NCBI GenBank assembly: GCA_950097015.1
Contig: CATNEN010000002.1
Coordinates: 186,001-250,000 of the forward strand
DNA from: Macrostomum hystrix
Lineage: Eukaryota; Platyhelminthes; Macrostomidae
Direction of reading: 5' to 3'
DNA length: 64,000 bases
The notes under the pieces were generated by a model. That model was not told the origin of the DNA. It saw only the letters and a list, made by a program, of their open reading frames with translations, and ran no database searches. Numbering within the stretch: position 1 is the stretch's first letter; each line of letters opens with the position of its first letter. A program made the position numbers and the translations under genes. Below are positions 22,001 to 31,599 of the stretch, piece after piece.

Positions 22001-23867
22001 ACACCATGGGATCTGACTGGTGCGTGTCTGACACCATGGGATCTGACTGGTGTGTGTCTGACACAATGGGATCTGACTGGTGTGTCTGACACAATGGGAT
22101 CTGACTGGTGTGTCTGACACCATGGGATTTGACTGGTGTGTCTGACACCATGGGATTTGACTGGTGTGTCTGACACCATGGGATTTGACTGGTGTGTGTC
22201 TGACACCATGGGATCTGACTGGTGTGTGTCTGACACAATGGGATTTGACTGGTGCGTGTCTGACACCATGGGATCTGACTGGTGTGTGTCTGACACAATG
22301 GGATCTGACTGGTGTGTCTGACACCATGGGATTTGACTGGTGTGTGTCTGACACCATGGGATCTGACTGGTGTGTGTCTGACACAATGGGATCTGACTGG
22401 TGCGTGTCTGACACCATGGGATCTGACTGGTGTGTGTCTGACACAATGGGATCTGACTGGTGTGTGTCTGACACAATGGGATCTGACTGGTGTGTGTCTG
22501 ACACAATGGGATCTGACTGGTGTGTGTCTGGCACAATGGGATCTGACTGGTGTGTCTGACACCATGGGATCTGACTGGTGTGTGTCTGACACAATGGGAT
22601 CTGACTGGTGTGTCTGACACCATGGGATTTGACTGGTGTGTGTCTGACACCATGGGATCTGACTGGTGTGTGTCTGACACAATGGGATCTGACTGGTGTG
22701 TGTCTGACACAATGGGATCTGACTGGTGTGTGTCTGACACAATGGGATCTGACTGGTGTGTCTGACACAATGGGATCTGACTGGTGTGTGTCTGGCACAA
22801 TGGGATCTGACTGGTGTGTCTGACACCATGGGATTTGACTGGTGTGTGTCTGGCACAATGGGATCTGACTGGTGTGTCTGACACCATGGGATTTGACTGG
22901 TGTGTGTCTGACACCATGGGATCTGACTGGTGTGTGTCTGACACAACTGTTGTAACGCCACTTCTGAGACTCTAGTAATTTCGAATTGCACGCTTGTATG
23001 CCTGCTTGTCTCTCCCAACAGGCGGTAAGAAAAAGTTTTTAGTGTTGTATGCGTGTGTGTGTGTGTATGTGACTATGTTTGTCTTTCTTGCGTGTACGGG
23101 TCGATGTAAATGACACAAAGAAGGCCTATCTGGTTTTTCTTTATTTAGTTTTGCTCTGTCTGTCTCTCTTAAATTCTTCTTAGCTAGTTGGGTTAGAACG
23201 ATTTTTTGTCAGTGGAAAATAGTGAAAATAAAAATCTTCTAGTTTGCAAATATTTGCAGCTTTGCCTATTTAGTTGAGAATATTACATTCATCACAGTTC
23301 ATAAGTCATCTTTTCATATTAGACATTTTTGTAGAGTTAACAGACTTTTAGCCAATAAAATAAGGCGTCGATGCTTAAGTTAACTCAATTTTTTCGATAC
23401 ATATGGGTTAATGGTGTTCTCTATTATACATACCATACATTCGCACTTTTCGATACATATCGTTATATTCGCCCTAATCGCCACATCCGCAGCTGGCTAT
23501 GGGCGAGGTGGTTTTCCCGGGCCGCACAATGGCTGACCCGCGTCGCCACGGCGCCGCCCGCATCTACTGGGGCGATCCGAACCAGGTGGCTCTTAGCCAG
23601 CGCTGGAATCCCTTCAACTCGGACAACATCCCCTACCTGACCCTGGCCCACCATCCGCTGCACTATTGCGATCAGGATCGCGCCGATGCCATCTTCGACA
23701 TTGACGCCTTCTTTGTCGAACTCGCCGGGGTATTGCGCCAACGTCACCCCGACGTGCCCATTGTTGCCGAGCAGTTGCCAGTCAGTCTGCTGCACGGCCT
23801 CGCCTCCACCGTGTTCAACCAGAGCGGCCTGGGCTACTCAAAGGATCGTAACGGAGCCAGCTTTTAA
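19083..23867 (+). CDS. TPRG1L: TPRG1L-like hSac2-domain protein, 262 aa
   Basis: Exon 1 is 19083-19496 (138 codons, ends LLSSIVK). Exon 2 is 23493-23867 (acceptor CATCCGCAG, then LAMGEVVFPGR). They join in phase 0. The product resembles animal TPRG1/TPRG1L, which carry the Sac2-type homology domain; TPRG1L (mover) is a vesicle-associated regulator of presynaptic release. Landmarks are VLTEIDHWNNNYEKVVLL, SVLAVKFDFVTRRF, ALSQRWNPFNSDNIPYLTLA and the C-terminal GLGYSKDRNG. Length is close to the human 272 aa. The Gln-rich N-terminus (LQAQLQQQPLPP) is lineage-specific. An acceptor at 19022 suggests a 5'UTR intron or trans-splice site. The intron is about 4 kb, of which about 3.45 kb is the 30-bp array that starts exactly at the donor. 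Poly(A) signal at 23940. Confidence 0.9.
19497..22946 (+). repeat. 30-bp minisatellite nucleated at a 5' splice site
   Basis: Units start GTGYGTGTCTGACAC and end GGATCTGACTG or GGATTAGACTG. They are 30 bp, or 28 bp when one GT is missing. The first unit begins at the exon 1 / intron 1 junction of the TPRG1L-like gene, so the native donor AAG|GTGCGTGTCTGAC is the first base of the array. About 115 units follow. Neither strand of the consensus contains stops in the minus frames, hence minus frames of 540 and 518 codons, which I regard as by-products. Confidence 0.97.
19909..22740 (+). repeat. 1360-bp higher-order tandem duplication inside the 30-bp array
   Basis: Sequence from about 19909 to 21380 recurs from about 21269 to 22740 at a constant offset of 1360 bp. 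I checked rare landmark variants at this offset (AATGGCATCTG at 20080/21440, three successive GGATTTG units near 20766/22126, GTGTCTGGCACA at 21167/22527) and found no mismatch. The identity implies a very recent duplication or an assembly artefact. Confidence 0.9.
22947..23492 (+). other. remainder of the TPRG1L-like intron
   Basis: Unique AT-rich intron sequence with a short GT-rich run at about 23048-23070. A pair of similar motifs, TTCGATACATAT, occurs at 23393 and 23449 just before the acceptor. Nothing else seen. Confidence 0.5.
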
Positions 23868-23939
23868 TCTGTCTGTCTGAGTTCTATTGCTTTGAAGTAG
23901 AAATTATATATTACTTTTTGGTCTTCGAGAAAAAATGGT

Positions 23940-23945
23940 AATAAA
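23940..23945 (+). promoter_or_regulatory. poly(A) signal of the TPRG1L-like gene
   Basis: AATAAA 73 bp after the TAA stop, the first such hexamer downstream. Confidence 0.55.
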
Positions 23946-23949
23946 CTTG

Positions 23950-24881
23950 GCATTACAACATTTCACACTACTTAAACCGGATCGACGATTGTTAGTAGTA
24001 CAGTGCGGGTTTTACAATAAATATTTTTGATCAAGTTGAAAAAACAGCAATTTTACTATTTACAGTTGTTCTGTGTTGGAGTTTATTTTTCTTTTTCGCC
24101 TTTCAGACGGTCGATCCAGTTTTGGTTTTGGAACTGTCCACAATTGACACGCAGTTCAGCCAGTCTAAGTCGTGTGTAATCCATTTATAATGATTTTTCT
24201 GTTTGCTGTTTATATGTACTTTTAATTTATTATTTTCCCTATTTCAGTGTTGTAAACAAAGATTACCATTTTTCTCACAAGTGTGCGAGGCATTAAGCGT
24301 GAACTGTGTTTGTCTCGTTATTAGCTTTGGTGTTGTTTGTCATTTTTGCAGAAAAAAGTCTTTAGTAAAGTCGCTACTATTTAAAATTTTCTCTCTACTT
24401 TGAACACATTTTTTCTGCAGTACAAATAATATATAAGCTACTGCAAGTAGCGAGATACATCAAATATTATTAACGTTAATATTTACGTAGAATTGCTATC
24501 CATATTATCCAGTACATAAGACTTGTTGTACTAATTAATTATGCTAAATAGCAAGTGATTTCCTTTGTAACTTTTTCTTCTTTTGCAGTAGAGTTTTTGA
24601 AACATTTTGTTATTCCCTTATTCACATAACCTTCAAGTCCAATTAATGTGTTCTTATGAAGTGCTTATAAAATATTAATCCGTATTACGAGTATTTACAA
24701 AAAAATTCTATAAATAAACTTCTTTTACTCTCGTTTTATTCCGAACTAACTACAGAACAAAAAGTTGCGAATAAGCGAATTCATAAGCTAAGCCTCTGAA
24801 ACTTTTTGTTTTATTTCGGTAGATTTTTAAGTCTTCCGCGTTTTAAAGTCATTTCCTTCATGCATCAAAATCTGAGATTAC
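23950..24881. other. AT-rich intergenic region
   Basis: Between the end of the TPRG1L-like gene and the 29-bp array. Stops are dense in all frames and no gene or element is recognised. Confidence 0.5.
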
Positions 24882-26109
24882 TGTGGGTCATTCCGAAGAT
24901 CTGGGAAGATAATGGGCCAAGCTGAGGATCTGGGAAAATAATGGGTCAGTCTGGAGATCTGGGAAGATAATGGGCCCAGCTGAGGATCTGGGAAATATTG
25001 GGCCAAGCTGAGGATCTGGGAAGATAATGGGTCAAGCTGAGGTTCTGGGAAGAAAATGGGTCAGTCTGGAGATCTGGGAAGATAATGGGTCAAGCTGAGG
25101 ATCTGGGAAGATAATGGGCCCAGCTGAGGATCTGGGAAATATTGGGCCAAGCTGAGGATCTGGGAAGATAATGGGCCCAGCTGAGGATCTGGGAAATATT
25201 GGGCCAAGCTGAGGATCTGGGAAAATAATGGGTCAGTCTGGAGATCTGGGAAAATAATGGGTCAGTCTGGAGATCTGGGAAGATAATGGGTCAAGCTGAG
25301 GATCTGGGAAGATAATGGGCCCAGCTGAGGATCTGGGAAGATAATGGGCCAAGCTGAGGATCTGGGAAAATAATGGGTCAAGCTGAGGATCTGGGAAGAT
25401 AATGGGTCAAGCTGGGGATCTGGGAAAATAATGGGTCAGTCTGGAGATCTGGGAAGATAATGGGTCAAGCTGAGGATCTGGGAAGATAATGGGTCAAGCT
25501 GGGGATCTGGGAAGATAATGGGCCCAGCTGAGGATCTGGGAAGATAATGGGCCCAGCTGAGGATCTGGGAAATATTGGGCCAAGCTGAGGATCTGGGAAA
25601 ATAATGGGTCAGTCTGGAGATCTGGGAAAATAATGGGTCAGTCTGGAGATCTGGGAAGATAATGGGTCAAGCTGGGGATCTGGGAAGATAATGGGCCCAG
25701 CTGAGGATCTGGGAAGATAATGGGCCCAGCTGAGGATCTGGGAAATATTGGGCCAAGCTGAGGATCTGGGAAAATAATGGGTCAGTCTGGAGATCTGGGA
25801 AAATAATGGGTCAGTCTGGAGATCTGGGAAGATAATGGGTCAAGCTGAGGATCTGGGAAGATAATGGGTCAAGCTGGGGATCTGGGAAGATAATGGGCCA
25901 AGCTGAGGATCTGGGAAGATAATGGGTCAAGCTGAGGATCTGGGAAGATAATGGGCCCAGCTGAGGATCTGGGAAGATAATGGGCCAAGCTGAGGATCTG
26001 GGAAGATAATGGGCCAAGCTGGGGATCTGGGAAGATAATGGGCCAAGCTGGGGATCTGGGAAGATAATGGGCCAAGCTGGGGATCTGGGAAGATAATGGG
26101 CCCAGCTGA
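24882..26109. repeat. 29-bp minisatellite
   Basis: The unit reads GATCTGGGAAGATAATGGG followed by CCAAGCTGAG. Variants include GGGTCAGTCTGGA, and a 26-bp form with GGGAAATATTGGG. The variant pair GGGTCAGTCTGGAGATCTGG occurs in clusters near 25220, 25610 and 25780, which indicates block duplication. It lies between the 3' ends of the converging TPRG1L-like and PIGQ genes. Confidence 0.95.
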
Positions 26110-26444
26110 TATGGCTTTCAGGGACATGTTTAGGATGTTGAGATTAATTCGAAGTAAAAATTGGAAGCAATATTTAATAGACACTTCGTCTTACCAGGCA
26201 GTTATGAACAATCAGCAAAGAGTACTTTTAATATTATATTTTAAGACATAACTAAAAGAGAAATGCAGAACAAGAATTGGCATTGCAGAGCTACGATATG
26301 TACAAAAGCACAACTATTAATAAATAAACAGTTACCACATAGGAGGAAATCAGAATCACAATCACTTATCTTAAATCCAGGCGAGTCAGAAATCGAAACC
26401 ACGACCGTCTGTCGGGCGGTTAGCTGACATTAAATTTACTTAAG
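26110..26444. other. short region 3' of PIGQ
   Basis: AT-rich; AATAAA-type sequences occur on both strands. At 26380-26430 a tRNA-like fragment (AGTCAGAAATCGAAACCACGACC, rest decayed) may be a SINE remnant. No gene seen. Confidence 0.35.
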
Positions 26445-29400
26445 CTAAACCCGGTAGAATGCTGGTCCCAGCAGCAGGGCCTGTCTCAGGCTGATCTTCC
26501 CCAGTCTGAGTCTCAGCGAGGGCTGAACCTTCGGGCAGTTCCGTAGCGCAGCCGGAAACTTGTGCGCCGGTTCGAATCTTGGCAGCGCGTAGGCAGCCCG
26601 GTGATCCAGGAGCCACAGGGCCAGGAGCAGGGCGGGCAGACGGCAGAGCGCCGATGCCAACAGCAGCAGGCAGCGGTCGGCGGTCATCCAGACCAGATGG
26701 AATGCCAGCAGGACGGCTGCGAATGCGGCGAAGGTTGGCAGAAGGAAGAGCAGCACGGCGAACACTAAAGTGCACAGCAGCAGCTGGTCCAGCTGGTAGG
26801 GCGCGCTGTCCGCACGCAGTCGGAGCGGATTCCACTTCCGACCGCTGAGCAGTCTGGCCGCTGCTGCGAGTAGGCGAACCTGAGTAGACATTGGATACAA
26901 GAGTGTTTCGTGTACTCTGTACTCAGTACTCTGGACACTTAAATCAAGTTGTTTTTGCGAAGTAATGGTTTTAGCCATTTAGTAGTAGTGGAGAGGAGTA
27001 GAGAAGAGCGGTGCCACCTCAACTGCACCCCGCACCGGATTGGTCGAGGCACTCGGACCATTCGGGGTGACGCAGGCATCCACCCCACACCCACCCCAAC
27101 CCCAAAACCCACCCCAACCCAAACCGGGTGCCCCGACCAATCCGGTGCGAGGGCTGTTGAAGGCACCGCTTTCCTAGTACTTAGAACAGGGGTCGGCAAA
27201 CTTATTAGCGTGCGGGCCACGGTGAGAACCTAAAGAACGACTGCGGGCCGCATTAACTGCAGGAATATGAGACAGGGGAGAGATCAGACACAGGACAGAT
27301 GAGACACAAAAGAATTGAGACGGGATACTTTGTGTGCTGGAAGGGGCAACGGGCCGGATTAGGGAGCTTCTGACCCGCGGGCCAGAGTTTGCAGATCCCT
27401 GGCACAGATGAACGTGCTTAATGATTTGTGCACTTTTAATTGTGTACTTTTGGCTTTGTACTACTTTTACACTTTTATACTTTTTACACCTAAGTAGTAT
27501 ATTCAGATAATTATTACAATTCTATCTATCTTAGTCTAATAAATGATGCAAGAAGTACACTAAACAGTGCCAGATTGCGGATTTTCGCTGACCTGCAGTC
27601 TGCAAAGTCGCCAGCAGAGAGCGTCCAACAGGCGCAGGTGCAGTGACAGCAGCTGGCAGAAGTCGGACAGCAGGGCCAGCTGGCAGGGAGCTCCGCCTAC
27701 CACAGTCAGCAGGAGCAGGGCTCGCCACAGGTGGGCGGTCACGCTGGGCAGTAGCAGTGTGTCAGTCCACTGGTGCCAGATGCTCAGCTGATAGGCCAGG
27801 CCCTATAGGGAGCACGACAGGGAATGGGATTTTCATATAGAAAGCTAAAAAAATCCTAGATCCAAAGAAATGATCTTAAATCTACTAGAAGATTGCTACA
27901 ATAATAACTAATAATAATAATAATAATTGCAGGAGGGCTGCGGGCAATTACACATCATTTCGTGACACCAGACACGCAGCCACGCTGATCGGCAGACACG
28001 CGGGGGTGAGTGGATCAGCGGCTAATGTCGCTGCCTCACTTTCCAATTGTCGCTGGTTCGTTCCTCCCTCCAAGTCACGATTATTTCGGGGCTTAGTTGG
28101 GGGTCTGCCAAGTAGTGACTTGCGGAGATGCACCTTATTCTGTGCAACCAAAGCTATTAAAATAGCTTAACCCCTGCCTTCTGCATGCCTGCTTGTTTGT
28201 GTTTGTGTTTGTGCGTTGGGCCGGGTGTGAGGCGTTGTATGGGGGGCGGGGCGGGTGTGCACCAGCCATGCGTGCTCTGAGCGGCGAGGTTTCACCAGCC
28301 GTCTGCGCGCGTGGCTTGTTCCTCTCGTCCCTACCCTTCAGGCATGTAAGTCCTCCCCTGGTTTGGTCTGCTCTGTGCGTGTGCGGGCCTGGGGTGAGAG
28401 GCACTCCGGCTGCCGCCCCCTTCCCCCGCTTGGCTTGCGGCTGTGTGTGAGGTGCCTGTGTACAGGGGTCCAGATGGCGCGATGGGCGACTCCCGCCTAG
28501 TTCGCCGGCCTGGGGGCATGACGTTCCTGCGCTTGTGCGTCAAGTGCCCCAGGCCCCCTGCAATTAAGTAAAAGACACGCAGCCAGCGAGGAGGCAATTC
28601 TGCCCATTTCGCTGACTCCTGAGCACACACGCGCACAGATACCGTACGCAGACACACACTCACACAGGGGAGTGTACATCTGCCCTGACTTTCTCATCGT
28701 TAGGCAGTGTACACGTACACTCTTAGTGTGCGTTCGAGTTTGGCCCTCAAGGGCGTAAATTGCACACGACAAGGCCCCAAGCCTTCTCTCCTCGGCTGCG
28801 CCTCAAATAAATGTGGCCCCGCCGCGCAATCGAGCTCAGGGACCTCGGCGCGAGAAGCAAACGCGTCAGACCGCTCAGCCACTGACCCCAGAATAACGCC
28901 ACAACCGACCTGGGCTAGCAACCGGGCAGCGCCGCTGTGCAGTTTGAGTCCAGCCGGGTACCGCCTCAGCCACTCCAGTGCGGATCGCAGTGCCAGCTCC
29001 AGCTGCAGTGTGAAATAGCGCGCAGTCCCAGTACATCCGCTGTCATCCGTGCCGCTAGATACAAGACCTTCGCAGCTGCAGGCGCGAGCCAGTGAGCGAC
29101 AGCACCAGCTGCCCGCAATCATTAAACAGACGCCAAGAACTAATTGTAAAACTATCTGCGCACCAGCGTGCGGATTTCGTTGGCGTTCAACTACTGGCAG
29201 TAGTGCTAGACGAAAATTTTGCCAAGTCGATGTCAGACGAGCGATAGTCTGGCTAGAATCCAGCAGGCTTCTAACTAATGAGCATAGGCTGCGCCTGCTA
29301 TCGTCTTCTAAACAAGGTTCTGGCTTGGTTTCATCAATGCTGGGTGCGGTGACCGCCAGCCAGCTCGGTAGACCCAAGTGCCTTCTGAACGCATCAAGCC

Positions 29401-29683
29401 TGGGACCAATGGGTGCCATGTCTTCCAATGCAACCGAAGCCGACATGAATAAACTGGACCTGATCACCTCCGAATCGTATGATATAATCAGAGTGGATTC
29501 GTTATCTAACAAGTCACGGATTGGTTCGGCATTTCTGTTCGATTTGCAACCAAGATCCAGCACAGTGGCTACTCTTTGTTCGGCATCGCGAACGCCAATC
29601 AACTCCGACGACGATGTCGGGGACTTCAAGGCGGACTCCGGAATGAACAGAAGCCAGTTTGAGTTGTCGGTTGAGTTTTGCAT
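26445..29683 (-). CDS. PIGQ: GPI N-acetylglucosaminyltransferase subunit Q
   Basis: Three exons on the minus strand: 29683-28910, 27802-27593 and 26879-26445, all joined in phase 0, giving 472 aa. PIG-Q/Gpi1 is part of the ER complex that transfers GlcNAc to phosphatidylinositol, the first step of GPI-anchor synthesis. Family landmarks are the AGLKL motif near the end of exon 1 (ALEWLRRYPAGLKLHSG), hydrophobic helices in exon 2 (IWHQWTDTLLLPSV..), and in exon 3 the diagnostic block SGRKWNPLRLRADS followed by YQLDQLLLCTLVFAVLLFLLP. The N-terminal 180 residues are poorly conserved, as usual for the family. I chose the ATG at 29683 because the longer frame lacks an earlier ATG. The tail after the last helix is short. 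Intron 1 contains SINEs; intron 2 contains a palindrome and a hAT MITE. Confidence 0.93.
26998..27178. repeat. long imperfect palindrome with C-rich, G4-prone loop
   Basis: Arms at about 26998-27056 and 27124-27178 pair with roughly 80% identity. The perfect core is GCACCGGATTGGTCG against CGACCAATCCGGTGC, flanked by AGCGGTGCC / GGCACCGCT. The loop is almost pure C and A (CACCCCAACCCCAAAACCC...). The minus strand, which is the sense strand of PIGQ intron 2, therefore carries at least four G3-G4 runs able to form a quadruplex. It may be a foldback MITE. No target duplication is evident. Confidence 0.7.
27187..27401. mobile_element. hAT-type MITE
   Basis: The left end CAGGGGTCGGCAAACT and right end AGTTTGCAGATCCCTG are inverted repeats with two mismatches, typical of hAT superfamily elements. 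The ends are followed inward by GCGGGCCAC and GCGGGCC-type subterminal motifs. At 215 bp it cannot encode a transposase. The 8-bp flanks (ACTTAGAA, GCACAGAT) do not match, so the target duplication is lost or the right end is truncated. It lies in PIGQ intron 2, eight bases after the palindrome. Confidence 0.7.
27907..27990 (-). mobile_element. SINE family B, 3' tail fragment
   Basis: On the minus strand it ends with CCGCAGCCCTCCTGCAATT followed by (ATT)n, matching the 3' end of the copy at 43520-43865. Only the last 80 or so bases of the element are present. It lies in PIGQ intron 1. Confidence 0.65.
27995..28200 (+). mobile_element. tRNA-like SINE head, possibly a third family
   Basis: GTGAGTGGATCAGCGGCTAA resembles an A-box region and GCTGGTTCGTTCC a B box, with spacing like a tRNA (about 28003-28068). 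The following body (GGGGCTTAGTTGGGGGTCTG...) matches no other copy in this window. It lies in PIGQ intron 1. Confidence 0.4.
28200..28560. other. unusually GC-rich intronic segment
   Basis: A stretch of about 350 bp with long G and C tracts (GGGGGGCGGGGCGGG; TGCCGCCCCCTTCCCCC) between two SINE pieces in PIGQ intron 1. Its base composition is unlike the AT-rich introns elsewhere. Frames stay open on both strands for 80-110 codons through composition alone. It could be the body of a mobile element or a captured foreign segment. I recognise no gene. Confidence 0.4.
28567..28905 (-). mobile_element. SINE family B, copy with tRNA-like head
   Basis: On the minus strand the head reads GGGGTCAGTGGCTGAGCGG (A-box region), then GGTCCCTGAGCTCGATTGC (B-box region). 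The body GGCGCAGCCGAGGAGAGAAG is followed by GTCAGCGAAATGGGCAGAAT and CTCCTCGCTGGCTGCG. The last two blocks are identical to the copy at 43520-43865. The ATT tail is replaced by other sequence. The head begins within about 20 bp of the exon 1 donor of PIGQ. Confidence 0.75.
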
Positions 29684-29792
29684 TTTTGTTTCACTCCGAA
29701 TGAATAAATTAAGTTCTGGAAATTCCAAAGGTGCATTACAACAGTAAAATGTATCAAAATCATTTTTACATTTATCTCTCGCACATTTATTT

Positions 29793-29915
29793 GGGGCGCA
29801 GCCGCGCAGAGAAGGCTTGGGGGCTTGTCGTGCAATTTACCTATTGAGGACCAACCTGCAAGGCACAGCGAAAGTGTACACTGCCTGGCGATAAGAAAGT
29901 CCGGCAGATGAACAC
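29793..29915 (+). mobile_element. SINE family B, internal fragment
   Basis: Shares GGCGCAGCC.CG.AGAGAAGG, CTTGGGGGCTTGTCGTGCA and CCAACCTGCAAGGCACAG with the copy at 43520-43865. Head and tail are missing. It lies just upstream of the PIGQ start, probably in its 5'UTR or promoter. Confidence 0.7.
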
Positions 29916-30384
29916 ACATTGATGGCTATAACTATTCACGACTATCGATCCTCAGTACCACGTCTGGTGGTGGCGATCTCTTCTGGATCCTTACCTCCGG
30001 TGATCAGACCAAGAAAGAACACAAACACAGTTTTTTACTTTCTAATAGGCAAACCAAATGGAGCTCAAAGTGTAATTTCTATTATCTGTAAATCTCCTTT
30101 GACAACAAAAAAGCTAAAAGGTAATGCATATTTGTCATATATATCAATGAAAGTTTATTTAGGGCAAAATACCATAGCTTTGTAACAGGAAATCTGACAG
30201 TCAGTCAAGAAACAGCAGTCAAGACAAACCGGCAGTTAAAGAATTGATAAAGTACGTACTCGTATAGTATATGTTAGAGGCTGGGGTTGGCTATGCCAGA
30301 AATGTAATTTCGGGGTAGATGATTGGCTCAAAAGTTGGATGAAAATATTCGGGTGCATGTTTCTTCGCAATTACTAACGGTAGA
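29916..30384. other. intergenic region upstream of PIGQ
   Basis: No coding region recognised. From about 30270 rightward decayed units of the 36-bp array begin. The PIGQ promoter probably lies at the left edge. Confidence 0.4.
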
Positions 30385-30745
30385 GAATATTGAGGCTGGT
30401 GATTGGCTTGAAGGTATTTAGGGTGCTGGCCAAGAGGATTAAATAATTTTGGGGTGGGTGATTGGTCAAGGAGGTTAGAGAATTCATGGGTTGGGTGATT
30501 GGTCACGGGGTTAGAGAATTCTGGGGTGGGTGATTGGCCAAGAGGGGCAGATAATTCTGGGGTGGGTGATTGGTCAAGGGGGTAAGAGAATTCTGGGGTG
30601 GGTGATTGGCGAAGGGGGTTAGAGAATTCCGGGGTGGGTGATTGGCCAAGGGGGTTAGAGAATTCTGGGGTGGGTGATTGGTAAAGGGGGTTAGATAATT
30701 AAGGGGTGGGCGATTGGCCAAGAGGGGCAGAGAATTCTGAGGTGG
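30385..30745. repeat. 36-bp minisatellite
   Basis: The unit contains GGGGTGGGTGATTGGCCAAG followed by GGGGTTAGAGAATTCT. The first one to three units on the left are degenerate. The 36-bp period keeps one minus frame open as a 12-residue peptide repeat (NSLTPLANHPPQ). It lies 55 bp from the ALKBH7 stop codon, so it may be in the 3'UTR of that gene. Confidence 0.92.
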
Positions 30746-30799
30746 GGTGAGAATCGGCATAAAAAATAAAGGTCTAGAAAACGAAAGCAGGCCTTGTAG

Positions 30800-31582
30800 T
30801 CATATGGTCCTTTGGTCTCCCCCGCCGTCCGCATCATTGGCGTCGGCGGCCCGCACTCGCTCCGGATCCGGCTGGCAGCGGCAGATAACGGACACTCGCC
30901 GGGTCTTTCTCACAGCCAGCTGTCCGATTCGATTGTCCGGATCGTCGTTGCCAAGCACAGCGTGCGCATAGTCATACCGGAGTCGGTCGCGCATAACGTA
31001 GAGCGAACGCCTCGGCAGCAGCACCTTGGCCCAGGAGGGATCCTGCCCAGCAGACTTGGCCAGAGAGAATCGCATGACACTGTCGGACAAGAGGCTGAGT
31101 CCGGCAATTATGGAGCCGCAGAATCGCACAGCGTCAACGTGAGGTCTGATGTGGCCATCTTCGGCTAGGTCCAACACGTGCACATGCTCCAGGCGGTTGG
31201 CTCCCATCAATCCGGCGGCGCTGGCTACCCGGCTGAGCACAGCCTGATTCGGCTCCTTCCAGCTGCTGCGCTCCATCTCGCGGTAGTTCTGAATGGCGTC
31301 GTCCCAGTGGGCGGACTCGTAGCGAAGTCTGCGCAGAGCAGGCTGCAGCTCAGATATAAGGCTGGCCTCTTCCGATTCGGTTAGGAAGTCGGGCATTAAG
31401 GTCAAGTTTTTCAACACGTCCGCTTCTGTAGCCGAATCTGACGCTTCTAAAAGAATCGACGACGCTGTTAGGGCAGAAGAAGAAGACGGAAGACTTAACA
31501 GGCGAATAATGAGACCAGGCGAACAGCGAGATCGCAGGTGGAGCAGCAGGGATCGAGCGATCATTACTGAACTGGAAATCAT
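30800..31582 (-). CDS. ALKBH7: ALKBH7-like mitochondrial 2-oxoglutarate dioxygenase
   Basis: A single-exon 260-aa protein. The first ~50 residues are Arg/Ser/Leu-rich without acidic residues, as in a mitochondrial targeting leader. The AlkB-fold core follows: MPDFLTESEEASL, RRLRYESAHWDDAI, HVLDLAEDGHIRPHVD and FCGSIIAGLSLLSDSVM. Iron ligands are H148 and D150 (HxD) and H207 in RYDYAH. R229 and R235 in RRVSVICR fit the 2-oxoglutarate-binding arginines. ALKBH7 acts in mitochondria and promotes programmed necrosis after alkylation stress in mammals. The C-terminal 20 residues are Asp/Gly-rich and lineage-specific. The start at 31582 is an ATG; a second ATG at residue 7 is equally possible. Confidence 0.95.
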   Translation of the reverse strand: MISSSVMIARSLLLHLRSRCSPGLIIRLLSLPSSSSALTASSILLEASDSATEADVLKNLTLMPDFLTESEEASLISELQPALRRLRYESAHWDDAIQNYREMERSSWKEPNQAVLSRVASAAGLMGANRLEHVHVLDLAEDGHIRPHVDAVRFCGSIIAGLSLLSDSVMRFSLAKSAGQDPSWAKVLLPRRSLYVMRDRLRYDYAHAVLGNDDPDNRIGQLAVRKTRRVSVICRCQPDPERVRAADANDADGGGDQRTI

Positions 31583-31599
31583 TGCGAGAAACCAAATAT

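Noticed and set aside
19407..23018. Minus frames of 540, 518, 414 and 400 codons with SQIPWCQTHT-type repeats
   Set aside because: Antisense to the TPRG1L-like intron array and open in several frames at once; explained by the 30-bp repeat.
27080..27125. Interstitial telomeric repeat (CCCCAA-like)
   Set aside because: Too short and irregular, and better explained as the loop of the flanking palindrome.
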